Shown here: piece by piece, positions 1-7,161 of the stretch
Numbering within the stretch: position 1 is the stretch's first letter
How the letters are laid out: the number at the start of each line of letters is the position of its first letter
Source of the DNA: Alphaproteobacteria bacterium
GTDB lineage: Bacteria; Pseudomonadota; Alphaproteobacteria; Micavibrionales; UBA2020
NCBI GenBank assembly: GCA_004297545.1
Contig: SCTB01000091.1
Coordinates: 1-32,187 of the forward strand
Length of the DNA stretch: 32,187 bases
Direction of reading: 5' to 3'
Notes under the pieces: generated by a model
Told to the model about the DNA's origin: nothing
What the model saw: only the letters and a program-made list of their open reading frames with translations
Databases searched by the model: none
Made by a program: the position numbers and the translations under genes

Positions 1-16
1 GAAAGAAGAATAGCTC

Positions 17-445
17 TTACTGAGGGCCGGCGCGTTTCGAAACGCGTTTGCGCGTTCTTTTGGGCTTGGCGGCGGGTTTCGCTGCGGCCGGCTGGCTTTT
101 CAGGCCCGGCTTGGTTTCTGCCACAACTTCAGGCGTTACCGTCGAAACGGTGGCCTGCGGCTGGGGTGCCTCAGCGGCGTGGTGTTCTTCCTCGATCTCG
201 GTCATCGCCGTTTCCAGCGCGTCGGCAAAGGCCGCCAGGTGGTCTTCGACGGCCTGTGCAAGGTTCTCGCGCGTTTGCTCGACCTTCCGGGCGGCTTTCG
301 TCGCCTTCTCGTCGAACTTGCGGCCGAGGTCCTGGCGCTTCTGCTGTGCGTTTTCCAGTATTTCCCCGCCCGTCACGACGGCATGCGCGATGACGGTCGC
401 CGCGGCTTCCGCGCCGTCTTTGAGTAGTTTTTCAAACAGTCCCAT
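17..445 (-). CDS. Hypothetical helical protein with basic Ala/Lys/Pro tail
   Basis: I do not recognise a family. The 142-residue product has no signal peptide or clear membrane segment. Residues 1-85 are charged, Ala-rich and probably one or more long helices. Residues 90-142 are a low-complexity tail rich in Ala, Pro, Lys and Arg, resembling histone H1-like or phasin tails. The ATG at 445 follows a strong AAGGAG site. It lies 24 bp downstream of a gene with the same design (470-928), so the two probably form one operon and may be distant paralogues. The helix-plus-basic-tail layout would suit a granule-, membrane- or DNA-binding structural protein, but that is inference from composition. The stop (TAA) is only 16 bp from the window edge, so any downstream partner is not visible. 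Confidence 0.7.
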   Translation of the reverse strand: MGLFEKLLKDGAEAAATVIAHAVVTGGEILENAQQKRQDLGRKFDEKATKAARKVEQTRENLAQAVEDHLAAFADALETAMTEIEEEHHAAEAPQPQATVSTVTPEVVAETKPGLKSQPAAAKPAAKPKRTRKRVSKRAGPQ

Positions 446-469
446 GTTGTTATCTCCTTCGGATGAATA

Positions 470-928
470 TCAGGCGCGGCGCTGCGGTTTGGGTTGAGCT
501 TTTTTCGTCGAGCGTTTTTTGGCTTTTTTTGCGGGCGCGACGGCTTCAACAACTGTCGATGCCGCTTCAACGGCGGGCGCCGGCTGACGCAGGTTCAGGC
601 GCTTGCGCGCGTTCTTGCCGAATTCGGCCGCGACCGAGCTGACCTTGCTGGCTTTTTCTTCGATGGCGTCGCCGAGTCTGCCGAGATTGGTGACTGTCTT
701 TTCCTTGACGACGTCGGTGCGGGTCTTGATGGCGTCTTTTGTCTGGTCGACTTTTTCGCCGACGATCATGCGGATTTCTCCGGTTTTGCGGCCGGCGGCG
801 TCCTGCAGGTCGCCCAGCTTTTCAATCGCGCGGTCTGCGGCACTGTCGACGGCGATAATGGAAATGGTAAGGGCTGCGGTGCCTGCGTCTTTCGCCTGCT
901 GCAGTTTTTCTTTCAGGTTGAATTTCAT
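470..928 (-). CDS. Hypothetical helical protein with basic tail, probable paralogue of the 17-445 product
   Basis: This 152-residue protein is unrecognised. Residues 1-108 are heptad-like and highly charged (Asp/Glu/Lys with Ala/Val), as in a phasin-like or apolipoprotein-like amphipathic helix. Residues 109-152 switch to Ala/Pro/Val and then to Lys/Arg-rich sequence. The ATG at 928 is preceded by AGAGGA at an acceptable distance. It is the first gene of a probable two-gene minus-strand operon and is divergent from the alternative oxidase gene, sharing the 929-1233 intergenic region. It carries no Cys, no lipobox and no signal peptide, so it is probably cytoplasmic. A phasin or nucleoid-associated role is a guess from composition only. 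Confidence 0.7.
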   Translation of the reverse strand: MKFNLKEKLQQAKDAGTAALTISIIAVDSAADRAIEKLGDLQDAAGRKTGEIRMIVGEKVDQTKDAIKTRTDVVKEKTVTNLGRLGDAIEEKASKVSSVAAEFGKNARKRLNLRQPAPAVEAASTVVEAVAPAKKAKKRSTKKAQPKPQRRA

Positions 929-1019
929 CTGGACGTTCCTCTTTCAAATGCTGGTGTGAATAAATCGTACTTCAGGTAGCAGGTTTTTCATATCCGAGTC
1001 AAGATTATGGGCAGGGAAA

Positions 1020-1036
1020 ATAGACATATTGTCTAT
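1020..1036. promoter_or_regulatory. Candidate operator: 17-bp palindrome
   Basis: ATAGACA-TAT-TGTCTAT is a perfect inverted repeat with 7-bp arms and a 3-bp centre, lying in the AT-rich part of the divergent region. The right arm overlaps the candidate -35 of the oxidase promoter, which is where a repressor would act. It does not match the FNR/NnrR (TTGAT-N4-ATCAA) pattern I know. The binding protein is unknown. Confidence 0.45.
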
Positions 1037-1058
1037 ATATTTTCATAATACTTATAAA
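1029..1058 (+). promoter_or_regulatory. Candidate sigma70-type promoter for the alternative oxidase gene
   Basis: TTGTCT (1029-1034, 4 of 6 to consensus) and TATAAA (1053-1058, 5 of 6) are separated by 18 bp. Transcription would start near 1066, giving a leader of about 170 nt. The -35 lies within the palindrome at 1020-1036. Confidence 0.4.
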
Positions 1059-1233
1059 TACTTGCTTCCGGCAGGCAACTGCGTCGGCAGGGAGCGTGAC
1101 GCGGGAGGCTTGCCGCCACCATTTCACCTTCTATTAAGAATTTCTGTCTACAAGTACCAGATAGCCTGCCGCGAATCGAAAACAGTTGCGCTCTGAATCG
1201 CCGCGGGCTTAACCTGAACGAAGGGGAGCAAAG

Positions 1234-2037
1234 ATGTCCGCGTTTCCCCAAGCTTCATTATCCCATTTGATCCAAACAGCGACAGACAGGGAGATTGCGA
1301 TGCAGCCAGAAGAAGATCAGCCTCTACCGCCCCACATCAAGCCCCGCCATGCAGCCAGGCTGGAGCATGCCATGGACTGGCGCTACGAAAAGAAAACCCT
1401 TTCCGACCATTTCGCCTACGCGGCGTGCAAGTTTTTCCGGTTCTTCGCCGACAGTTTCTTCAAGCACCGCTTCGGTCACCGCGCCGTGGTGCTGGAAACC
1501 GTCGCCGCAGTGCCGGGTATGGTCGGTTCCGCCTTCAATCATTTCCGCGCCCTGCGCGGCTTGAAAGACGATAGCGGGCGCATCCGCAAATTGATGGACG
1601 AGGCCGAAAACGAGCGCATGCACCTGATGACGTTCCTCGAGGTTGCCAAGCCGACCAAGCTCGAGCGCGCGCTCATTCATGGGGGGCAGGCGATGTTCGT
1701 CGGATTCTTTTCCCTGGCCTATGTCTTCAACAAGCGTACGGCGCATCGCTTTGTCGGGCTTATCGAGGAAGAAGCCATCAAGAGTTATACCGAATATCTT
1801 GACGCCATCGATAAGGGCAAGGTCAAGAACGTAGACGCGCCGGAGTTTGCGAAGAAGTACTGGAATCTGCCCAGGGACGCGAAGCTGCGCGATGTGGTGA
1901 TTGCCGTGCGCAACGACGAAGCAGAACACCGTGACGTCAACCACGGCTTTGCGGATAACCTTGACCGCCTGCAGGCGGAGCGGAAAGCGGAGCGCAAAAA
2001 GAAACCCGCGCCGAAGCCGGCCGCCGCTACCCCTTAA
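1234..2037 (+). CDS. aox: Alternative oxidase (ubiquinol oxidase, di-iron)
   Basis: This is a non-proton-pumping quinol oxidase that reduces O2 to water at the inner-membrane surface, bypassing the cytochrome oxidases. The four AOX di-iron motifs are all present: LETVA (E88), NERMHL (E127, H130), EEEA (E178-E180) and NDEAEHRDVNH (E229, H232). Hydrophobic stretches around residues 85-108 and 150-165 fit the monotopic membrane-binding helices. The C-terminus (248-267) is a Lys/Ala/Pro tail. The ATG at 1234 has a good AAGGGGAGC site. An in-frame ATG at 1300, also with AGGGAG upstream, would remove 22 residues that carry no AOX motif and is a real alternative. The 3' end overlaps the convergent 2027-2974 gene by 11 bp. 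AOX is patchily distributed in bacteria and is typically tied to NO, cyanide or redox stress. Confidence 0.95.
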   Translation: MSAFPQASLSHLIQTATDREIAMQPEEDQPLPPHIKPRHAARLEHAMDWRYEKKTLSDHFAYAACKFFRFFADSFFKHRFGHRAVVLETVAAVPGMVGSAFNHFRALRGLKDDSGRIRKLMDEAENERMHLMTFLEVAKPTKLERALIHGGQAMFVGFFSLAYVFNKRTAHRFVGLIEEEAIKSYTEYLDAIDKGKVKNVDAPEFAKKYWNLPRDAKLRDVVIAVRNDEAEHRDVNHGFADNLDRLQAERKAERKKKPAPKPAAATP

Positions 2038-2974
2038 GGTGCCGGCGCAGGGGATGTTTCGGCGGCAGGTTTGCGGTCTTTTTGTCAAGGGCGCGCTGGA
2101 TGTCGTTCCATTCGCTGCCCTTTAAAACGATATCCTGGCCGTCCACTGTGACGCCGCCCTCCTTCAATGCGCCGGCGAGAACGCGGGCGCCCAGATAGAA
2201 TTCCTGGGAATCTTCCGGGGCTTTCAGCGTCATGCGGGCCAGTTTCTTTAAAGCCTTCTGCGGCGGCAGCTTCCTCAGCGGCCGGAATGCGGCGCGCAGC
2301 CGCGTGAGTTCTTTTTTTTCCGGCGTATGCATTGCCGCATAGGCCTTGGCGACTGCCGCCGTTTCTTCCGGCGTCATCGACATGAAGTCAGCCGCTTTCG
2401 CATCGCATATAATCTGGTCGATGGTGAAGGTGGTCAGATGGGAGATCGCGCCCGTTGTCATGAAGATAAAGGCGCGCTTCCAGCCGCAATAGTCGATGGA
2501 CTTTCCCTCGCCGCCGGTGCGCTGCAGGTGGCGCAGCGCCGCATAGGCGTCTGCGGTATTCTCCGCCAGCGTTCCTTCCATCTCAGGTGTAAGCGCATGG
2601 CCGGTTTCATGATCGAAAGTTCCGGCATCGTCGATGGGGCCGTTTTTGTCCCCGTACAGCGGATGGCGGTCGGCATGAAAAACGACTGCGCTTAACGGCG
2701 GTGCATCCTCCCGGTTCAGCGCCAGGTGGAATGATGTCTTCAGCCGCTTCGCGTCTCGCACCGTTTTCTTGAGATCGTCAAGGTCATCTTCATCCACGCC
2801 GACGGAGGCAAGAATATCGGCCGTCTCTTCCCAGTCGGCTTTCTGCGCGTCGATGAAAAGGGCGTTTTTTGCAAGCTCCGGGTGATCTTTTCTGGCGCGG
2901 CGGACGGCGGCGTTGAAATCGAACTTGAGGTTCGGTACGCGCTTCGCGGACTTCTTTGGTGCCGGCTTCGCCAA
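2027..2974 (-). CDS. Putative zinc metallopeptidase-like protein (HETGH motif)
   Basis: I do not recognise a named family. The 315-residue product contains HETGH at residues 122-126, a zincin HExxH signature, in the context FDHETGHAL. ENTAD at 138-142 fits the ExxxD pattern that gives the third zinc ligand in gluzincins, although 12 residues after the second His is a short spacing. There is no signal peptide or clear membrane helix. The N-terminus (1-15) is Lys/Pro-rich, and residues 200-260 are basic and helical. The gene is convergent with aox, overlapping it by 11 bp, and lies 108 bp downstream of the TPR-sulfotransferase on the same strand. A metal-dependent peptidase is the best reading, but the substrate is unknown and the motif could be structural. 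Confidence 0.65.
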   Translation of the reverse strand: MAKPAPKKSAKRVPNLKFDFNAAVRRARKDHPELAKNALFIDAQKADWEETADILASVGVDEDDLDDLKKTVRDAKRLKTSFHLALNREDAPPLSAVVFHADRHPLYGDKNGPIDDAGTFDHETGHALTPEMEGTLAENTADAYAALRHLQRTGGEGKSIDYCGWKRAFIFMTTGAISHLTTFTIDQIICDAKAADFMSMTPEETAAVAKAYAAMHTPEKKELTRLRAAFRPLRKLPPQKALKKLARMTLKAPEDSQEFYLGARVLAGALKEGGVTVDGQDIVLKGSEWNDIQRALDKKTANLPPKHPLRRHLKG

Positions 2975-3082
2975 CAGCTTTCCTTCGCAAATGACTCTGG
3001 CCGCCGTGCAGTGCGGCGGTCATGACGGACAAATGTGGTGCTTGTGAAAAGCATACGAAAAACGGGATTGCGATGAAAGGGA

Positions 3083-4984
3083 TTACTCTTCCGGTTTAAC
3101 AGAATAACCGTATCGCTCGGCATGCGGCGCCAGGATATCCAGCACGGGCTTCATGTGCTCGCGGTAGCGCAGCCACCGGCCGCTGGCGCGGGTGTAGATT
3201 TTTTCGGTGACCTGATGGTAACTGGGCGTATTGATGCGCTCTTTCGACCGCGCGGTCCTGTCATATTCGAGCACGGCATCGTTCCACTCAAGGCCCAGGA
3301 AATCGAGCAGCGACTTGACCGTCGGGCGGAAGTCGCTGACGACATCCTCGTAGCGTATCGCATGGGAATCAAGCAAAGCGGTTTTCGCCGTGTGTTCCCA
3401 GACGCTGAACATCTCGTCGTAAAACCGCGCGCCGTCCTCAATGTCGAGGAAGCGCGCCATCGCGGCGTTCAGCGCGAAAGCCTGCATGAAACAGCTTAAG
3501 ACGCAATCGCAGGGATGCCGCAACGCCAGAATGAATTTCGACCGGGGGAATACGGCGTGAATGAGTCCCGCATGCATCAGGTTGATAGGCAGCTTGTCGA
3601 TCAGGATACGGTTGTTTGAAAGTTCAACGCCATGCTCATGGAAAAAAATCCTTCGCATCTCGGCAATGTCGTCGGGCTGAAGGCGGGCGATGGCGGATGG
3701 ATAATTCGGGTCGCCCCAGATATCGATGCTCATCTGCGGCTGCGCAACGGACTGGGCGGTTCCGCCATATTTTTTGCGCATATATTCGCCCATCGCGCTG
3801 ACGGCCGGCTTCTCCTCCGCGACATAAATGCCGGGATGGCCCGACAGTATCTGGTCAAGAAGCGTCGTGCCGGAGCGGGGCGAGCCGACCAGGAAGACCG
3901 GCGAGGGAACATCTTCCGGCGGTGCTGCAGGATTGGGTCTGGCGAGTTCCGGGGTATAATCCTTCTTCAGGCGCGCCGCGATGACCGTGTATATTTTTTT
4001 ATCGATGGCCTGCGCTTCGGGCGTCGCGGCCTGGCAGGCATTGGCGCGCACGAAACAGTCAAAGGCCTCGTCAGCCTTGTCGGCGCGATCATAGAGCTGG
4101 CCCAGTTCAAAGAAAAATGAAACGCCCTGCGGGGAATTACCCTTGATTTTGGGCGCCAGGGGTTCCATGACGGCAAGCGCTTCGGCGTTTTTTCCCGCCC
4201 GGCGCAGAAGCTTCGCCTCTGTCGCGGCGATGGAGAAAGAAGAGGGGAAGCGGGCCTTGGCTTTTTCCAGCATCTCCGCCGCTCCATCCAGCTGGTTGGT
4301 CATTTCCAGCAGTTGCAGCATCTGGGACCATGCTTTTTCGCTTGCCGGGTTCAACGAAAGCGATTTTTCAAGCGCATCCTTTGCATCGGCGTTGCGGCCT
4401 AGTGAAAACATAAGAATGCCAAGGTCGCACCATGCGGGAGCATTTTTCGGGTCCAGTTCGAGCGCGCGGCGATAAGCTTGTTCGGCAAGGGGCGCGCGCA
4501 GCGTATCGCGGTAGACATTCCCTAGGTTCCCGTAGGCGTCCGACCAGCCGGGCCGCATGGCAATCGCCGCCTTGAAGGACTTCTCCGCCGGCCCCAAGTC
4601 GCCGCGCCAGCAAAGGATAAGCCCCATGTTGTTCGCAATCGAGGGATGGTCAGGCTTCAGAGCATGCGCCTGCCTCAGCAGTTTTTCTGCTTCTTCCAGC
4701 CGCGACTGTTCCATGAGAAGCGCGCCGTAGTTGTTCAGCGCGATGGCATTCCGGGGGGAAAGGCGTACGGCCTTGGCATACTGCTCTTCGGCCTGCTTCA
4801 GGCGTCCGCACTTCCAGTGCGCGGTACCGAGGTTATTGTGAATTTCGCTGGTCGGAGGAACGATACCGAGAACCTGTTCAAGCAGCGAAATGCCCTCATC
4901 AAAACGGCCGGCGGACAAAGCCTCGACAGCAGAACGATAGAGCATCTGTGCTCCTGCTGATGACTGTGGCGCCTTGCCCTTCAT
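3083..4984 (-). CDS. TPR-repeat sulfotransferase family protein
   Basis: The protein has two parts. Residues about 10-325 (numbered from the ATG at 4984) are tandem tetratricopeptide repeats. Residues about 360-630 are a sulfotransferase domain opening with GSPRSGTTLL (367-376), the 5'-phosphosulfate loop that binds PAPS. LRHPCDCVLSC further on resembles the 3'-phosphate-binding segment. Family members transfer sulfate from PAPS to carbohydrate or protein acceptors. The acceptor is not evident here and no PAPS-synthesis gene is nearby. The frame opens upstream at a TTG (5041), but the ATG at 4984 with GGGAA upstream looks more natural; the extra 19 residues carry no repeat. It is divergent from the HAD gene. 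TPR-sulfotransferase fusions are common in alphaproteobacteria. Confidence 0.85.
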   Translation of the reverse strand: MKGKAPQSSAGAQMLYRSAVEALSAGRFDEGISLLEQVLGIVPPTSEIHNNLGTAHWKCGRLKQAEEQYAKAVRLSPRNAIALNNYGALLMEQSRLEEAEKLLRQAHALKPDHPSIANNMGLILCWRGDLGPAEKSFKAAIAMRPGWSDAYGNLGNVYRDTLRAPLAEQAYRRALELDPKNAPAWCDLGILMFSLGRNADAKDALEKSLSLNPASEKAWSQMLQLLEMTNQLDGAAEMLEKAKARFPSSFSIAATEAKLLRRAGKNAEALAVMEPLAPKIKGNSPQGVSFFFELGQLYDRADKADEAFDCFVRANACQAATPEAQAIDKKIYTVIAARLKKDYTPELARPNPAAPPEDVPSPVFLVGSPRSGTTLLDQILSGHPGIYVAEEKPAVSAMGEYMRKKYGGTAQSVAQPQMSIDIWGDPNYPSAIARLQPDDIAEMRRIFFHEHGVELSNNRILIDKLPINLMHAGLIHAVFPRSKFILALRHPCDCVLSCFMQAFALNAAMARFLDIEDGARFYDEMFSVWEHTAKTALLDSHAIRYEDVVSDFRPTVKSLLDFLGLEWNDAVLEYDRTARSKERINTPSYHQVTEKIYTRASGRWLRYREHMKPVLDILAPHAERYGYSVKPEE

Positions 4985-5062
4985 TCTTTTGAAATTCCCA
5001 TGTTTTGCCTTACCCGAATGTAGGTACGAATGCCTTGGCAATCAATCGCTTACCGCATCAGT

Positions 5063-5091
5063 TTGACAGACATCTAACTATTATGTATATT
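5063..5091 (+). promoter_or_regulatory. Strong sigma70-type promoter for the HAD hydrolase gene
   Basis: A perfect TTGACA (5063-5068) is followed after 17 bp by TATATT (5086-5091, 5 of 6 to consensus). The predicted start near 5098 gives a leader of about 16 nt that includes the AGGAAG ribosome-binding site. This is the best consensus promoter I found in the window. Confidence 0.65.
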
Positions 5092-5113
5092 CACGGCGAT
5101 CTGTAGGAAGCCA

Positions 5114-5833
5114 ATGTCTCGCAAAATCAAAGCCATATGTTGGGACGTCGACGGTACGCTCGTGGACACGGAGCCCCTCTATCAGGAAACCCTGCGTGCG
5201 GTTGCGCGGGAGCACGGCATCCATGTCCCGAAGGGGATTCCGCTCGAGGGCATCGGTGCGCGCACCTGGTGGGGCTGGCTTACCCAGAATTGCGGGCTCG
5301 CTGTGCCGGTGGAGGACTTCATGCAGGAATGCGCAGCGCATTACATGTCCCATCCGGAATTGATCGTCCCCCGCGCCGGCGCGGGGGACGCATTCAGGTA
5401 TTTTGATGCATTATCTCTTCCGCAGTGCGCGGTCTCGGGCGGCGTCCGGGACCAGGTCGATGCCAACCTGGACCGTTCTGGCGTCGCTTCAGACATGCTG
5501 TTCTCGATCGCCGCGGACGACGTCGAAAAATCCAAGCCCGATCCGGATCCTTACCTGCTGGCCAAGGCTGTCATGTGCAAGATGCAGGGATGGGAAAACA
5601 AACCCGAGGAGAATGCCTGCTTTCTCGCCATAGAGGACAGCGCAGCCGGCATAGGTTCGGCCAAGCGCGCCGGCTTCACCGCGATCTTCTGGTCGCCGTC
5701 GCCGGGGGAAACCTTTCCCGGCGCGGATTATAATGTGCATACGCCGCAGGAACTCCTTGATCTCTGCCGGACGCTGGTGGCGCCCCCGGCGCCCGCATCG
5801 AAACCCGCGCCGAAAGGCCCTCGCTCCCCTTGA
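5114..5833 (+). CDS. HAD-superfamily hydrolase (phosphoglycolate phosphatase/beta-phosphoglucomutase-like)
   Basis: This is a cytoplasmic phosphatase or phosphomutase of HAD subfamily I. All four HAD motifs are visible: motif I DVDGTLVDTE (nucleophile D11, acid D13), motif II at VSGG (S108), motif III KPDPDP (K141) and motif IV IEDSAAG (E174, D175). Residues 17-90 form the helical cap. The substrate cannot be read from the sequence. The C-terminus (about 222-239) is an Ala/Pro-rich tail outside the core. The ATG has AGGAAG upstream and a strong promoter. The coding sequence contains a 26-bp perfect palindrome (5365-5390), listed separately. It is divergent from the TPR-sulfotransferase and 67 bp upstream of dctA on the same strand. 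Confidence 0.88.
   Translation: MSRKIKAICWDVDGTLVDTEPLYQETLRAVAREHGIHVPKGIPLEGIGARTWWGWLTQNCGLAVPVEDFMQECAAHYMSHPELIVPRAGAGDAFRYFDALSLPQCAVSGGVRDQVDANLDRSGVASDMLFSIAADDVEKSKPDPDPYLLAKAVMCKMQGWENKPEENACFLAIEDSAAGIGSAKRAGFTAIFWSPSPGETFPGADYNVHTPQELLDLCRTLVAPPAPASKPAPKGPRSP
5365..5390. repeat. 26-bp perfect palindrome inside the HAD gene
   Basis: CGTCCCCCGCGCC is followed directly by its exact reverse complement, with no spacer. It encodes residues 84-93 in frame, in the cap-core linker. The C-run/G-run ends resemble the intergenic REP-like hairpins at 28482-28571, so it may be an in-frame relic of such a repeat, though GC bias alone could contribute. Confidence 0.75.
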
Positions 5834-5863
5834 GGGCGCGCTCTAAGCTTTCAATTGTCCCGC

Positions 5864-5892
5864 AAAGCCGCTACATTTGAAAAAACGGCTTT
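5864..5892 (+). promoter_or_regulatory. Inverted repeat in the dctA leader
   Basis: AAAGCCG (5864-5870) and CGGCTTT (5886-5892) are perfect complements separated by 15 nt, ending 8 bp before the dctA ATG. In RNA this stem would sit against the weak ribosome-binding region; in DNA it could be an operator. No T-tract follows, so it is not a terminator. Confidence 0.35.
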
Positions 5893-5900
5893 CAGGTTCC

Positions 5901-7154
5901 ATGAAATCCATACACCGGCACCTCTATTTCTGGGTTCTTCTCGCCATCGTCGCCGGCTGCATCGTGGGGGCGGTCGCCCCCGAATTCGGCGCGAGCCTCA
6001 AGCCCGTCAGCGACGCCTTTATCGCGCTCATTAAAATGCTTATCGCGCCGATCGTATTCTGCACCGTTGTGCTGGGCATAACCCAGGCGGGCGACATGAA
6101 GAAGGTCGGGCGCATCGGCGTCAAGACGCTTGTCTATTTCGAGGTGGTTTCCACCATCGCACTGCTTATCGGACTCGCCGCCGGAAACATCCTGAAGCCG
6201 GGCGCGGATTTCCATGCTGATCCGGCGAGGCTCGATGCGGCGGCCGTCGCGGGCTATGCGAAACAGGCGCAGGACCAGCATGTCGCGGACTATCTCCTGC
6301 ATATCATCCCGAAATCCTTTTTTGATGCCCTTACCGGCAACGGCGATCTGCTGCAGGTGCTGCTTATTGCCATTCTTTTCGGCTATGCCCTGAACAGGAC
6401 CGGGGAAAAAGGGCGCGCGGTTCACGCCTTCATCGAGGAAGGCTCGCGAATTTTTTTCGCCATGGTGAATGTCGTGATGAAGCTGGCGCCGCTGGGCGCC
6501 GGCGCCGCGATGGCCTTCACTATCGGTAAATACGGCATTGGCTCGCTCAAGCCGCTCCTGTCGCTGATGGCTATTTTCTACCTGACATGCATCCTCTTCA
6601 TTTCCGGCGGACTGGGGCTGGTGGCGCATCTTGCGGGTTTCAATATCTTCCGGTTCCTGCGCGCGATCGGCGATGAAATCCTGGTTGTTCTGGGCACGTC
6701 ATCTTCCGAAAGCGTGCTGGCGCCGCTGATGGCGAAGCTGGAAAAGATGGGATGCCCCAAGGATATCGTGGGCCTTGTCGTGCCTTCCGGTTATTCCTTC
6801 AATCTCGACGGGACGAATATCTACCTCACGCTCGCGACGCTTTTTGTCGCGCAGGCGCTTGGCATCGATCTGTCCTTCAGGCAGCAGATGACGATTTTCG
6901 CCGTCGCGATGCTGACGTCAAAGGGGGCGTCCGGCGTCACAGGCGCGGGATTTATCACGCTGGCGGCCACGCTGGCGGTGGTGCCGGGAGTGCCCGTCGC
7001 GGGGCTCGCGCTTATTCTGGGCGTCGACCGTTTCATGTCGGAGGCGCGCGCCATCACGAACCTGATCGGCAATGGCGTTGCCGCCATCGTCATATCGAAG
7101 TGGGAAAAGGAACTCGATACACGCGCGCTGGAGCGCGCTCTGGCGGCAAAGTAG
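5901..7154 (+). CDS. dctA: C4-dicarboxylate transporter DctA
   Basis: This is an inner-membrane cation-coupled symporter of the DAACS family that imports succinate, fumarate and malate. The 417-residue protein shows the family hallmarks: LIKMLIAPIVFCTVV near the N-terminus, the serine-rich GTSSSES re-entrant loop, GYSFNLDGT, SKGASGVTGAGF and DRFMSEARAITN, the last specific to DctA-like members. Eight membrane helices plus two re-entrant loops are expected for the fold. The frame opens at a TTG (5877), but the ATG at 5901 starts at the residues that align with known DctA N-termini. The ribosome-binding site is weak and a small inverted repeat precedes it. It ends 7 bp from the end of convergent mmsB. 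No DctB/DctD two-component pair is adjacent. Confidence 0.93.
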   Translation: MKSIHRHLYFWVLLAIVAGCIVGAVAPEFGASLKPVSDAFIALIKMLIAPIVFCTVVLGITQAGDMKKVGRIGVKTLVYFEVVSTIALLIGLAAGNILKPGADFHADPARLDAAAVAGYAKQAQDQHVADYLLHIIPKSFFDALTGNGDLLQVLLIAILFGYALNRTGEKGRAVHAFIEEGSRIFFAMVNVVMKLAPLGAGAAMAFTIGKYGIGSLKPLLSLMAIFYLTCILFISGGLGLVAHLAGFNIFRFLRAIGDEILVVLGTSSSESVLAPLMAKLEKMGCPKDIVGLVVPSGYSFNLDGTNIYLTLATLFVAQALGIDLSFRQQMTIFAVAMLTSKGASGVTGAGFITLAATLAVVPGVPVAGLALILGVDRFMSEARAITNLIGNGVAAIVISKWEKELDTRALERALAAK

Positions 7155-7161
7155 GCAGGTT

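Larger units (their letters stand above)
929..1233. promoter_or_regulatory. Divergent intergenic regulatory region
   Basis: This 305-bp gap separates the divergent helical-protein operon and the alternative oxidase gene. It holds an AT-rich core (about 1015-1065), a 17-bp palindrome and a plus-strand promoter candidate, listed separately. On the minus strand TTGACT (complement of 997-1002) could be a -35 for the leftward operon, but I see no convincing -10. CGGCAGGC at 1069-1076 is complementary to 1164-1171, so the presumed oxidase leader could fold into a long-range stem. I see no tRNA or small coding frame with a good ribosome-binding site. Confidence 0.5.

Noticed and set aside
5817..5837. 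GCCCTC/GAGGGC hairpin at the end of the HAD gene as a terminator
   Set aside because: The stem is only 6 bp with a 9-nt loop and no T-tract, so it is not convincing.
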